Shown one piece after another: positions 1 through 11,700 of a DNA stretch of 64,000 nucleotides. The translations under genes were made by a program, and so were the position numbers. This stretch comes from Rhea pennata. Taxonomy: Eukaryota > Chordata > Aves > Rheiformes > Rheidae. Location: assembly GCF_028389875.1 (NCBI RefSeq), contig NC_084671.1:1992501-2056500 (forward strand), given 5' to 3'. The notes beneath the pieces are model-generated. The model was given only the letters and a program-made list of their open reading frames with translations, was not told where the DNA came from and ran no database searches. Numbering within the stretch: the stretch's first letter is position 1; every line of letters begins with the position of its first letter.

Positions 1-646
1 ATGGACTAATATATCACTCAGCATGAAAATGTGGCAAATTCCAGCACTAAGAAGTAGACTAAACATTGTTAGGGACATAACTTCCTTACCGCTCTGTGTG
101 CATGTCTTCAAGCCATGGTAATTAATAGGAGTTGAAGACTTAGTACAGTTTGTCTAAAAGATGGTTGCTTCTTGAACTTTATCACGTGTCTTTGTTAAGC
201 ATCATTTCTAGCTTGAAAGTAGATGTGCTAGAGTTTGCAGGGAGTTGTTACAAAGGAGAATCAAGATTTTTATTTTACCACTTGAAACATGGGACTGTGG
301 TTTGTTTTGGAACATAAAAACCCCAAACAAGTCCCAGACATCTTTGATAGAGTGCAAACACTGCAGACAGAAATTAGTGTAGAAATAGCAGCTTGTCTGA
401 CAAGCCAGCTCTGCTTTTGAAAGTAGTTTGTCTGCACCAATATGAAGCACCATGTATGCCAAGTGAAACAGTGGTGGCCAACACAGATACACTCTGAGAT
501 TTTACTTACCACACCACCAGAGACCTAGTGTTTTTCAGGTAAGACTATCTGAAGCTTGGTGATAGTAGGAGGTTCTGATGACAGTGCAGCAATCATCAGA
601 CAATGCAAGGCAATGAAGCAGGTCAAGATCAGGCTGGGAAGTCCAC

Positions 647-955
647 TTGGTAAGTCAGGGTCAGCAGAGAACAGAGCTGAACACAGGTAGACCTGCAATG
701 TTGCTTAGGCAAGACTGGCGGCTTGGGTGTGAGCTTAAATTGAGCTCCTGGGCCAATGGTAAAGGATACGTGGGTAAAGGTCCCAGGCAAGGCCAGTCAA
801 GACACGTAAGATCTGTTGGTGAAAACCTAGTAGTCACTCCCTCAAAAGATTGCAATTCATCTTCTTCAGAAATTGTCAGCTATGACTTGGACCAAAATGT
901 CACGGAAGGTAAATTAAAAGAGGAAATTTTGGAGGTGCTCAGAGGGAGTGACTGA
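647..955 (+). other. Open frame of about 100 codons, coding status doubtful
   Basis: The frame ends SYDLDQNVTEGKLKEEILEV then LRGSD and a stop, with an acidic, somewhat protein-like C-terminal half. It begins at a non-ATG codon and has no convincing splice sites or recognisable domain. A terminal exon of a neighbouring gene to the left is conceivable; chance is more likely. Confidence 0.12.
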
Positions 956-2154
956 AATTAACTGCTCTAAGGATTTTCAGAGATTAGACCTGGGCACACT
1001 GTTCACTTGGTGTCATGGAGTTGCTTCTTTATAGGGCACAGTTGTAGCCTGAATGCATTTGCTATCACACCATGAATCTTGGCCTTCTCATGATTTCAAT
1101 GTGTTTTATATGTGGCAAAATGACAGTAGTGTTCCCTGTCTTTAGTGTGCTGCTGTATTCATGCAGGAGTATAGTAGAAAAACTTTGCTGAATCCAGTGG
1201 TGCAACAGTGAGTACATTTCATGCAATAAAACCAGTGGAAGAAATAGCCATTATAGATTTAGCATCTGGAGCTAGATTTTAAAACATGCTTAGTCTTAGT
1301 CAACTTCTTTTCCCACTGAAACCATCAGTAAACCATAACTGACTTCAATAGTAACAGAGTTTATGTAAGACCTTAAAAAAATCTCTATGCATAAAATAAG
1401 AAAGCAACAAAAATTCAGCATTTCTTCTGATAGCTACTGCCATATAGAAATAGCGTAGTTACTCTGCAATCGTACAGCAAATTGAATGGATCTGAACTTT
1501 TATAAGCATTGACCTCAAACAACCTGTTAAGAAGTCACTTGGCTGGAATGTGTTAGAATCAACTACAAATATTTTCTGCGAGAGAGTATAAGCTCAGCTT
1601 GATGGAGGTCTAAGCTATAGCCTGAAAATCCACCTTTCAGCTTTGTTGGCTTTGCCTAAGCTGGAAGTCTGAGAGCTGCTATGAGTTAGGCCAGCTTGGC
1701 TTTCCCAATTGCAGAAGAGCCTACTTGTAGTATTGAAACCAAGTATGTTCTGCTATACGGTATCCTCTGTGTGCTCAGTGGATGTTTCTCTAGTTGTACT
1801 AAAACGGGATTGTGTTCAAGAACAATTGACTATTGTGTTGGCCGATGGCAACAATGAGCCCTAATGAAAAGCAGGATGTCTGGGAAATGGTGCAAACGGT
1901 CTACAGGGGCTATTGCCCTTGCTCAGTTAAATCATATTTATCTGAAGAGTGTTGAAAGATAAAATTTTCAAAGATGTTGTGAAAATAATTCCACTGAAAC
2001 ACAACACTCATGAAATCCATTTTTCAGCAATTCCACAAATACACAGAGGAAGGGGATGCATGTCACTCCCAAAAACTTGTTTTGAGGGCAGCCAGATGGT
2101 CCCCTTCTATGGTTGGTGGCAATGTTAATTTTCTTTTTTTTTTTTTTTGTGTAG

Positions 2155-2257
2155 GGAAGATCCTAGCTTCTTTGAGCTTGAAAAACATTATTCCATTACC
2201 ACCTGCAGTCTTCATGTGACAAAGTAATAGAAGTTCATTAAGGCAGTTCTAAAAATG
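2155..2257 (+). other. Candidate exon in the left intergenic region
   Basis: An acceptor with a very long T tract (ending TTTTGTGTAG) is followed by 103 nt and AAAATG|GTGAGT, a strong donor. One frame reads EDPSFFELEKHYSITTCSLH and stops three codons later, before the donor. It could be a non-coding exon, or the tail exon of a gene lying to the left; no family is recognised. Confidence 0.25.
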
Positions 2258-3030
2258 GTGAGTTTCAGATTTCTATTGAGTAGATTTTTTTATAAAATTC
2301 TTACATGAACTTCAGTTGTATTTCACAGTATTATAAGAATTCTCGAATTATGTAAATACAGTAAGTACTATTACATTATTTTACTGACCTGTATGGCTAT
2401 GATGTAGGTATCATGGTGAAACCCATGATAGTCAATGTCTCAATCTGAAGTTTAATGTTTGAATTTCCATATCGAAGAAAAGGTTGGACATTTTTACCTG
2501 TGGACTGCTCCACTGATTGGAAATCACCACTGTGCAATGAAGTCTCTGTACTTAAAGCAAAGACAGAGCACAGATTTGGAAAGCAACCTATCCTGATTTA
2601 ATTCCTACCTTCTGTAATAGAAGATCCCTAATTCCATGTTACAGCAACCATTCAGTCTGTTTGTGCTACTGAGCACACAGGACAGATTTGAAGTCTGGGA
2701 TCTTGTCAGCTGTCTCAAGGTTTATATACTGTAATATCAGCAGATATAAAGAATGATTGTATATTCATAAATTATTAAAAAGAAAAGAAATAGCAGTATA
2801 AATTAGTGAGAACAGTCACAGAAGTGATGTTTCCAGCATGAGGGAGTGTATAAATCATAGATCCAAACCAAGTCAAGAACATTATTTCCCTTACTTTCCC
2901 TACCTCGCAGAAACCCGGAACTCCTGCTGCTAAGCAATAAACTAAACATACTAATATCTCTTTCACCAGTTATGAGCTTCTAAAAAGAATTATATTAATT
3001 TCACAAAACAAAGGAAAATTATGTGAAATA

Positions 3031-3044
3031 CTGCCACCTGCTCT
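3031..3044 (-). promoter_or_regulatory. CTCF-like motif
   Basis: The minus strand reads AGAGCAGGTGGCAG, matching the CTCF core at 12 of 14 positions. It stands alone in AT-rich intergenic DNA. Confidence 0.3.
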
Positions 3045-5019
3045 CCCTGGATTGCATGCTCTACTGAACATGATTCAGATGGGCATAGATTTAAGAGCTA
3101 ATAATCTTGGTGTGATTCTTTAAGGAAGGTTTTGTGTAAGCATCAAACTTTGTGTTTTGGCCAGCTGTCTCTCTTTGAATGTAAAGCCTTCGTTGAGAGA
3201 GGAAACATACCTGTATGTGAATCATGGGAAGGTACAGGGCACTATCCAAAGCCAAAGTGGGAAAAGGAGAACAGAGCCGTCACAGAGTTTCTGTCATGAG
3301 AAGCAACGGAAGAGTGCCTCCAATTTTTGTGTGTGCTTTCTAAATGCTTGCTTTAAGGTGTTAGCCCAAGTAACTGTTTTGCATTCACTGGGGACAATTC
3401 CCCAACTTCAGCCTGGCTTTTACCCACCCCATGTCCGTACAATAGGTGCAAATGAGGTAAATTTGAAGATGGAGCTTGGAGAAGTGACTAGGGCTTCAAG
3501 GCCTTACGCAAACAGGGTGTATTTGCAGTGATGCTTGGCTTCCAGTTGAAACAAGCCAGCAATTATTAGGCAACTGCAATATAGGGACTGCCCTCTTACA
3601 GCTAAAAGCATGCATCTCAGGAGATAACACTGGCCGGGATGGACATGGCCAGTGTGCTGAAGAGGAGGATAGCTTTGAACAAGGGACTGTCCTGCAGGAC
3701 AGTAGGACAGTAACGCTGTTGGGGACAGTTCTTGGCTCTTCTCAAACTGTCCCATAGTTATTTCTCCAAAGGAACTTGTTGGTTCACTCTGAAAGACAGA
3801 AACTAAAAGGAAAGACTGATAAACTTACTGTGTGCAGCCTGGACGATCAGGAGATTGGGACCCAGGGGAGGTCAGGGAGCAAAGTTCTTTGGCAGCATTA
3901 GAAGTACCTGCTATGTCCAGGTACTTCATGGACTAGCTTGGAAAAGCCAAACCTAACTCAGAGTTCATGACAGTCAGAGCCCCTGGTACATACAGTGAGG
4001 GCCAAGCATGTTATTTCAAGCATGAGGAGTCACTAATGCAAAGAGATGGCTGTATCTCAGCATCTTAGTATCTTATTGAAAATATGTGAAGCTAGAAACT
4101 GGAGCCAGACAAAATGCCATATATATTAAAATAAATTAATCAGAAGAAAAGATAGACTTTCTTTTCATTTGAAGAAACAGTTGTGCTGTGAGATATGCTG
4201 CTGTTTAAATTTTTGATTTGACTCAGCATTTTATAATTGGTTTCCTTTAAAGTCTGTAATATGCTGCAAAAAGCACTGTACATTTTTAATACAAAAAAAA
4301 GAGCATAAGAATGAACTTGGGGAAATTTTCCAGACAGAAGTCCCACATCTTTGTTTTTAATTATTTTAAAGGAAGATTTTTTTACCTAATGAAAATTTGA
4401 TGATAGGTTTTGTCTTTAATTGTTAGGCAGTTAAATTTGTTCTACTGTAGAAACTCCATATGCAACTGTAATGGCATGGAATAATATAACCAAATATGCT
4501 TAGCATTTATGTGTTTTTTTTCTACCCTGAAAGCATAGTACAAGATTAATATTGGTAGGATAATAAAAAGAATACAGCACAAGATTTATGTTGAAGGGAT
4601 TTTAACACTGGAATTATAATCTGTGTGATGGAATATCTGAGCATCTGGCATTGCACAGTGAATTGTTCCCAGATAATGAAGAAAAATCTTCAAAGCAAGC
4701 ATAGACAGTTCCAGCAGATTATTTTTGCTTGTATCTCAAGAGATACCCTCCTATCGCCTGAAATAAATGAGTGACAAACGTTCCATAGTTGCAGTTTTCC
4801 ATCTGGAGCCTTGAATTACTAGTGAATTAAGGTCAGTGTCAGCATGTGAGTATATTTCTTCCCAGTAAGCCAAAGGATGATCACTGAGTAACCTACAGCA
4901 ATGATACTTCTATTATATATAAACCAGATCTCGTTACATTGTAACACTACAGCTAAAACAAGTTCAATTCCATGATTACTTCCCCAGCAGAAGTCTGTAT
5001 GTGTTATTTTGAAGTTAAC

Positions 5020-5020
<1 letters not shown>

Positions 5021-5067
<47 letters not shown>

Positions 5068-5068
5068 C
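5021..5068. repeat. (TA)n microsatellite
   Basis: This is about 24 units of TA with one or two phase slips. It is a simple sequence repeat in AT-rich intergenic DNA. Confidence 0.95.
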
Positions 5069-5540
5069 ATACATGTATCATACAGACTTGTTATGGTATG
5101 CTTTACACAAATTTAAATGGACAGTCATTCCCAATGTGATTTGTATGCAAAAGTCAGTAAAAGTATATGTAGAACTTTTTAGAAATTCTTCTATTAAAAA
5201 AAAATTAGGATAAAACATGTTTACAATGCCTATTTTACCCTCGTCCCAGCCCTTTTATGAAATAGCCCTTTTTGTGCGCTCCAAAGATCTTGTTTTCCAC
5301 TGAAGAGGGCTTCAGTGATTCATTTGAATCAAAGGCAGCTTCACTTCTCTCTGAAGGATGCTTTAAAGAATCTTCTCTATGCAAATGCTGTGTCCAAGAG
5401 GTGACTCACAGTTAACACATCCTGTGCAGGGGGAAAGTATGCTTTTTTTGTTTACTTCTTGAGAAATTAGCAATGATGCTAACACGTTAGCATTCGCAGC
5501 ATTCTTCAGACATGGAAATTTTCTCAATAGCAACAAACTT

Positions 5541-5778
5541 AGAATCATAGAATCACAGAATCAGTAAGGTTGGCAGGGACCTCTGGAGATCATCTAGTCC
5601 AACACCCCTGCTCAGCAGGGTCACCTAGGCAGGGTTGCATTCAGGCGGGCCTTGAGTATCTCCAGAGAAGGAGACTGCACAACCTCTCTGGGCAACCTGT
5701 TCCAGTGCTCTGTCACTCTCACAGGGAAGAAATTCCCCCTCATGTTCAGGAGGAACTTCCTGTGCTTCAATTTGTGGG
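5541..5778 (-). mobile_element. CR1 retroposon, 3' fragment (5'-truncated)
   Basis: Read on the minus strand, the segment ends in the characteristic CR1 tail of ATTCTRTG units (AGAATCATAGAATCACAG on the plus strand at 5541). Its body is the conserved CR1 3' region of bird genomes, with blocks such as GGGACCTCTGGAGATCATCT and GCTCTGTCACTCTCACAGGG on the plus strand. Only about 240 bp remain, so there is no intact reverse transcriptase. An open frame of 71 codons on the plus strand here is a by-product. Confidence 0.93.
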
Positions 5779-8700
5779 AATCTGACACAACAAGGGTTTA
5801 AAAGTGGGAGCAGATGACTTAAGTATGGAGCTGAAGAATAGGAAAAGTGTTGGGCAGCCAAATGGGAACTAAAATGGAGCTCAGGCAGAGCTGGCCTACA
5901 GGCAAGGGACTCAGCTGGCCACAAGAGGCAAAGAGCTTCAGGCACCCCCAAAGCTGTGGTGAGGTGAGACACCTACAAGTCTTCCCACCCTGGCAATGTC
6001 TGAAGGTGTCTGCGGTGGGGCTGTGAGAGTAGCCATGGTCTATGTATAATTCTATACTGACTGAAATTGAAGTACAGATAACTAATAGACTTACAAAAAT
6101 TAAGTCATGATCAGACTTAGATTTTTTTAAACACCTTATTGGTGTTGGCTGTATGGTGTATGCTGCCTTCATGTTTTGCCTTTTTACTATAGTTCTGCAT
6201 GTTACTACTGTCTGCATAGTACATAAATTGTTGGGTTTTACTCTGTCGCCTTGTCGCACCACTGAAGTGCTGTGTATTCGCTTTGCATGATGTACTACAA
6301 CATAGCGTAAGTGACATTTTGAAATTCAGCACTGATCTGTGTGCAGGTCAGCTTTGAAATATGGCAAATTGAGAGAAACTAAAGCAATCTGTTTTCCTTT
6401 GTGCAGTGTTTTGTCTGCTTGTGAAATGTCAGAGCATTCCCATTTTCATGGATCATGAGTAAAATAGATTTTTTTTAAATGTATTTTATATTCACTGTCA
6501 CACACTAAACAAAGTTATGAAGAAAATGGATGTGCTAATCCTAAAGCCATTTCCGTTGTGAAACTTGTCTAATTGCATAAGTAAATGTCGCTATCTGAAG
6601 TTTAACTAGCCTCTTCAAAAAAATCAGATTTAACTATCGTCTTTTTCTGTGAGTCGTGACGTACTAGAGAATAAAAAAGCAGTCCCAAATCACACTGCAA
6701 ATGCCATCTATTTCTTACTCTCCTATTACCTGCTCTTCTTCTTGGCTACTTTGGAAACAGCATGGATTTTTCTCTCTGAAAAATCAATTGATTTCCAAAT
6801 GTCAGGAATATACAAGTGATGGCAAGGAGCCATTTTAGCCTGTCAAAATCAGTTTCTGCTAGCTGATCAAACCCACAAATTTGCAGGAAATGGTTTGTTT
6901 TGGGGGAACCTCCTATTTCCAAAAAGATGTTGAAAAGTTTTCAAAGTATCAGAGTATTTCATTTAGACGCTATTAAATGTTAAAATTCTATTTTTTCCAT
7001 TTGGAAGAAAATGCAGAATTCAATTAGCAACTTAATTATAATAATAGGTAAAACTGAAAAAAGTCTGTGATTCAAATCAAGTATTTGACCATTCTTGCCT
7101 ATGAAAATATTCAGGATTTCACTTCAGAAAGTTTTACTTTCCATTGTCTTATTTGTTGAAATTTAATTCTTATGGGACAGGAAAACATTATCCTGTGCAA
7201 CTCTGTGCTGAAAGCCTCAGCTAACCGTAGCTCACGATAAGATGCAGAATGTTATGTGCCGTCCCTGCACAGCGGACGGCAGAGCCAGACAGCCTCCTGT
7301 TGTCTGCTTCAGGCATAAACTCCCGTACTGATGCTGAGGTGCACACTGTTTGCTGCTGGAAATGCTTCAAAGCTTTTGAATGAATTCATTGATGTAAAAG
7401 TTAAAGAACAATTTTGTATAAATATCAAGTTGATTACTGTGCACACAAAGAAAGCCAGCTGAAGTCAACAGTGTGTAAAAGGTCTCTAATGATGTAAACA
7501 ACTTTTGGACAAAGTACAAAAGAAGAGAATTAAACATATAGGTCAGAAAGCATGACAGGCATATGTTTTTAAGAGGTCTCTTTGTGGTCTATTTTGGAAG
7601 CAGTTAGTAGTTAGCACAAATAAAGCATGCAGACAACTTCAGGTCCAGTCTTTTTCATACGCATTAAAGAAAAACAAGGAAAACCAAAATGGGGAATAAA
7701 TGGAGTATTGCTACTATGCTTTGTACTGAGCAGAATGTAATTATTGTTTAGGCTACAATTTAATCAGGATGCCAAGTTAACATTCCTGGAGATTTTAAAT
7801 TTAGACTTGGTGCAAAACACAGGTGGTTTGAAATGTGTGTTCCAAGAAGTTCCAGTTTCAAAGGCAACTGTGAGCCTTTTGCACTTTGAGGTTAATGACC
7901 AACTCAGATAGGGCTGGTCTTAAATATAAAGTAAAACCCAGCTTCCTGACCCAGTCACACCTAGGTCTCTTGAAGAGAAACCTCAGCATGAAGGTTTGTT
8001 TAGCAAAGTTGCTATTCATTAGACCACATCTGCAGGATGTCAAGGACCTGCCAAGATAGGGTATATCTGTTGTAATGTTACAGTGTTTTGTCAAGACAGC
8101 CCAGTGCCTTGTGTGTCTGGAGAGGCGAACGAACCGAGAGCCCTGCGCAGCCGCCTTCGGCAGGAATGCGTGCGGAAGATGCTTTATTACAGATTTCCTT
8201 AAAGTGCAGTGGTTGGAGACACCCTGTGCGTGAGGCAGATGGAGGGAGAGGTCGGGGCGCGTGGTGGTGGGCGCCAGCCCTCCCTGCTCGCGCTGCGCAC
8301 TCCCTCTCTCAGCCCCGCGCAGGAGCTGGTCCTCGCTCCAAGAAGAGAGCGCTCCACGTGTTACGTGCTCTTTTAAGGGGAGAAAGCATAAAGAAATCTA
8401 TGTTGGTTTGCAGACTTGTTCACTCCTCAAGTAACACCATTTGGGGAGCATTATTTCATTTTGATTAAGGGTAGAAAAAGTGTCTGCATGACAATTTGGG
8501 AAAAACACATCACCACTGCCCTGCTGCGCCCTGCAAGGAAGGCTTCAGAGTGTTCCTGTCTAGCACCTGGGCCCTCACACAACACGCTGCAGAACCCATT
8601 ACACCCTACCAATCCATAGCTTATATACCAAACGCGTTTCTCGAAGGGGGGTCACCCCTGCTCACTTTGCCAGAGAGGCCCTGAGAAGTCATTGTGAGCC

Positions 8701-11700
8701 TGCTATTGAAATTAATCCTCTACAAATCTCGGTAGGGGAGAAATATGTAACATACCACATCCTTCACTGCCTCTTAGCTATATTTATGCAAGCTTCTGAG
8801 TAAGTATTTTTTGGAAATAATAAGAGTAGAAAAGTAAGCTGGAGGTGTCTGTTTGTTTTAGTTTACTTTTGTGGCTTACTGTTATATTTTATTGTGTCAC
8901 AAGCTGTTCAGTGACTTGGCAACTTGTTAAATAGTCATTTCCAAAGTTGAGGCAATTGGCCTAAGTTAATTATTATCTAATTATTATCTTCAGCAATAGA
9001 TTTCTTAATGCAAAATATTATTCCTTGGAGCCTGATTTTTAAAAACCGGATGCCTGTCTTGTACCTGTTAAATCTGTTGCATGTACAGTCAAGCATTTTG
9101 CAGTGAAACTGTACAGTCTCAGTTCCCCATTTTCATATGCAGAAATAGCTAAATTTATCCTTCTCCTTCATAAGTTGACCTAGGCCACCTGCAATCTGAA
9201 AGCTGTAGCTGGGGGGAGATAAGAGAAAACAGAGGTAAAAAATATATTGGCTCCCTTCTTCCCCTTTTAGCAGTCCTCGCATGTTTCTTTTGTATTTGCA
9301 AATAAACTGGGAGTTGGGTGGAAAGTGTTGAAGTTTTTGGGCATGTCAACCATTCACTCATGATAAGTGAAGGAAGTAATTAAGCCTTTTGAAGAACAGA
9401 TAAGAAAAATAGGAGCCATCATCCAAAACGGAAGTGAAATGTTGGTTAGGAGCATTAGCTTTCTAGTCAGAATTGGAATGGGGGTTGAACGCACATGTGG
9501 GGCTCTAGGGCTGGGGAGCTCTGTTTGCGTGTATGTGAGAGAGGGAGAAGCAGAAGAAACACCAAAGCTTTGAGAGCGAGCGAAAGAAAACCCCCAAATA
9601 GTCAGGAATAGATTTGTCTAGGAAGAAAGGTTGTACAGTAGCATTCTTGCTGACCCCTTCTATCCTCTCAGTTTTCATCGGTTCATGGAGCTTGTGGACA
9701 ATAACCTGCAGTATCAAAAAAGATCAAGTAGTTGCATATCAATTCACTGGCCCCTTTCCTCTTTAAATCAGAATTGTATCTACCACTGTTGTAGCATGGT
9801 CCTGAGAAATAGGAGAGATTTGGGGTGACTTTATTGCTGAAAGTTGCTTGGGGATGTAAGCAAATAAAATCATTCTGTCTGCTTTTGATTGCTACTGTAG
9901 AAAGCAGCACCTTATACATATGCTTTTTATGATGAAACAGAAATGCACAAAGAATGACTTCATTCTGACATCAGTAATTCTTCCCGAGAGTAACAACCTG
10001 CAAGGGGTAATAGTAAAACTATTTTGACATGTAAGTTTCTAGCGCTTATGAAATAAAACCAAATCTTGTTTCAATGAGAAATGTGCCTGTAATGGAAGAT
10101 ACTAGTGCCAGATCTGCTGGACTCAAACCCAGTGCTAGTTCTCCTCACTCTTTCCAGCCTTGCAGAGAGAGTGTTGCGGAGAACTTGGCTCTGATGTCTT
10201 TATGGCAAGCTGTATCCCTTTTGCCTCCCAGAAGTAGTCCCTCACCAGTTCTAGCCAAAACTTGCCCAAGAGGCCAGCATGACAGTGGGTTGGTATGTCC
10301 TGCCTGCATGTGAGCTTTTCTAGTGAAAGCTTATTGCTAAAAAGCTTATCCTTCTGATGGCACGGGCTGTTTTCTAGCCCCAACACTAGATCCTGAAACC
10401 TAGCCTGTCCAGGTCAAATCCAACACTTAGAAGCTTAGGAAGACCTGTCAGTTAAATTATTTTACGTGAAGAATGGTTGTTGCTTGGGTCCAGTGTGCTT
10501 TGGGAATGCTCAAGCTGAAATAAACTCAGCTAATAGCACTGGTGTGTAGTGCAACAAGAGGCCTTTAAGGGATCTGCTGTTCTTTGTTATTTCCATTAAG
10601 TACAGCATGATCCACTCTGTAGGAACGTGATAGAGGACAGAGCTATTTTAGGCCTGGGCATAAAAGTGTCTGCAGGAGGACAGTGGAAAGCTGGTGTGCT
10701 CAGCTTACCCAGATGCCAGTTGCATGCTGAATGTTCAGGCCTGGGACTTTCTGATAGAACATCCTTATGATAGCCTTGCTCAAGGTCTGCCGAAGGTCTT
10801 GTCTTGCCTTTGCCATCGTCAGCTGCGCAAAGGCTCTTGCTTACTCATATTGCAGAGAAGTGCAGATGAGAAGCCACATTTCAGACTGGCCAGATTTCAA
10901 GTTAGGAAAGCGCAGTATTTGGGGAATTGCATTCTGGAGGGTTCCAGGCCCATCGCTGGTGCTGGCAGCAGATCTCACAGTGTTGCAGTCTCAGCAGCAC
11001 TGGCTCCCTCCAGCACCAAGTGCCAGCAGGCAAATACTGCTAATTTGGAAACTGCCAGCTCAGGACTGAGTCCATGATGGACTGGCCTAGTTCAATATCT
11101 AGTTTTGCTCTCCTGTCTAACACTTTCCTTGTTTTTCTCCTTATTAGGACATCTCATGGGTAATTACTGCATTTGTTTTCCCTAGTGATTGCTAGGTATT
11201 TCCCAGCGCCACTTAATGCTCCTGTTCATTGAAAGTGCCATGTCTGCTGGATGTCCTGGGTCACTGCTGGTAAGGAGGAAGGCCGGGCTGGCAGGTATAC
11301 AGACTCTTAAATAGAGTGGTAAATAAGCTCTTTTCCTTTTTGTCAAGTGTTAACAGTATGTAGTATATAAAAATGTAAAAAAACCCCAATGAAATAAGGA
11401 ACAGTTGGATTTCCTTTGGTTTGATGCACCTACACACATACATAGTAAGGAAGGCCTAGCTGTGTGCACTGTGCCCTTCTGTGGATTCATGGCAGGAGGT
11501 GTTCAGCCTTTACTCAGGCTTTTGAACAACAGTTCTTAGTATGAAAGATTCAGAGAGCCTCTATACTAGCAAGAGGCTCCTGGTGAATTCTGGCCAGGTT
11601 TCCAGGCCTGAGTGAAGAGCTCAGGCCAAAGCAGCAGCCAGAAACATCTAACGAGCTGCAGCACCCACCAAAGGGCCAAAAGGGGCAGGGTGTGTTCTGC

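Larger units (their letters stand above)
1..5540. other. AT-rich intergenic DNA
   Basis: This stretch has no recognisable gene. It contains the candidate exon at 2155-2257, the CTCF-like site at 3031, the (TA)n repeat at 5021 and scattered A/T tracts. Confidence 0.7.

Noticed and set aside
3157..3531. 124-codon plus-strand open frame in AT-rich DNA
   Set aside because: It begins at TTG, has no recognisable domain or supporting splice sites, and is within the range expected by chance in 64 kb.
5570..5785. 71-codon plus-strand open frame
   Set aside because: It lies on the antisense strand of a CR1 3' fragment.
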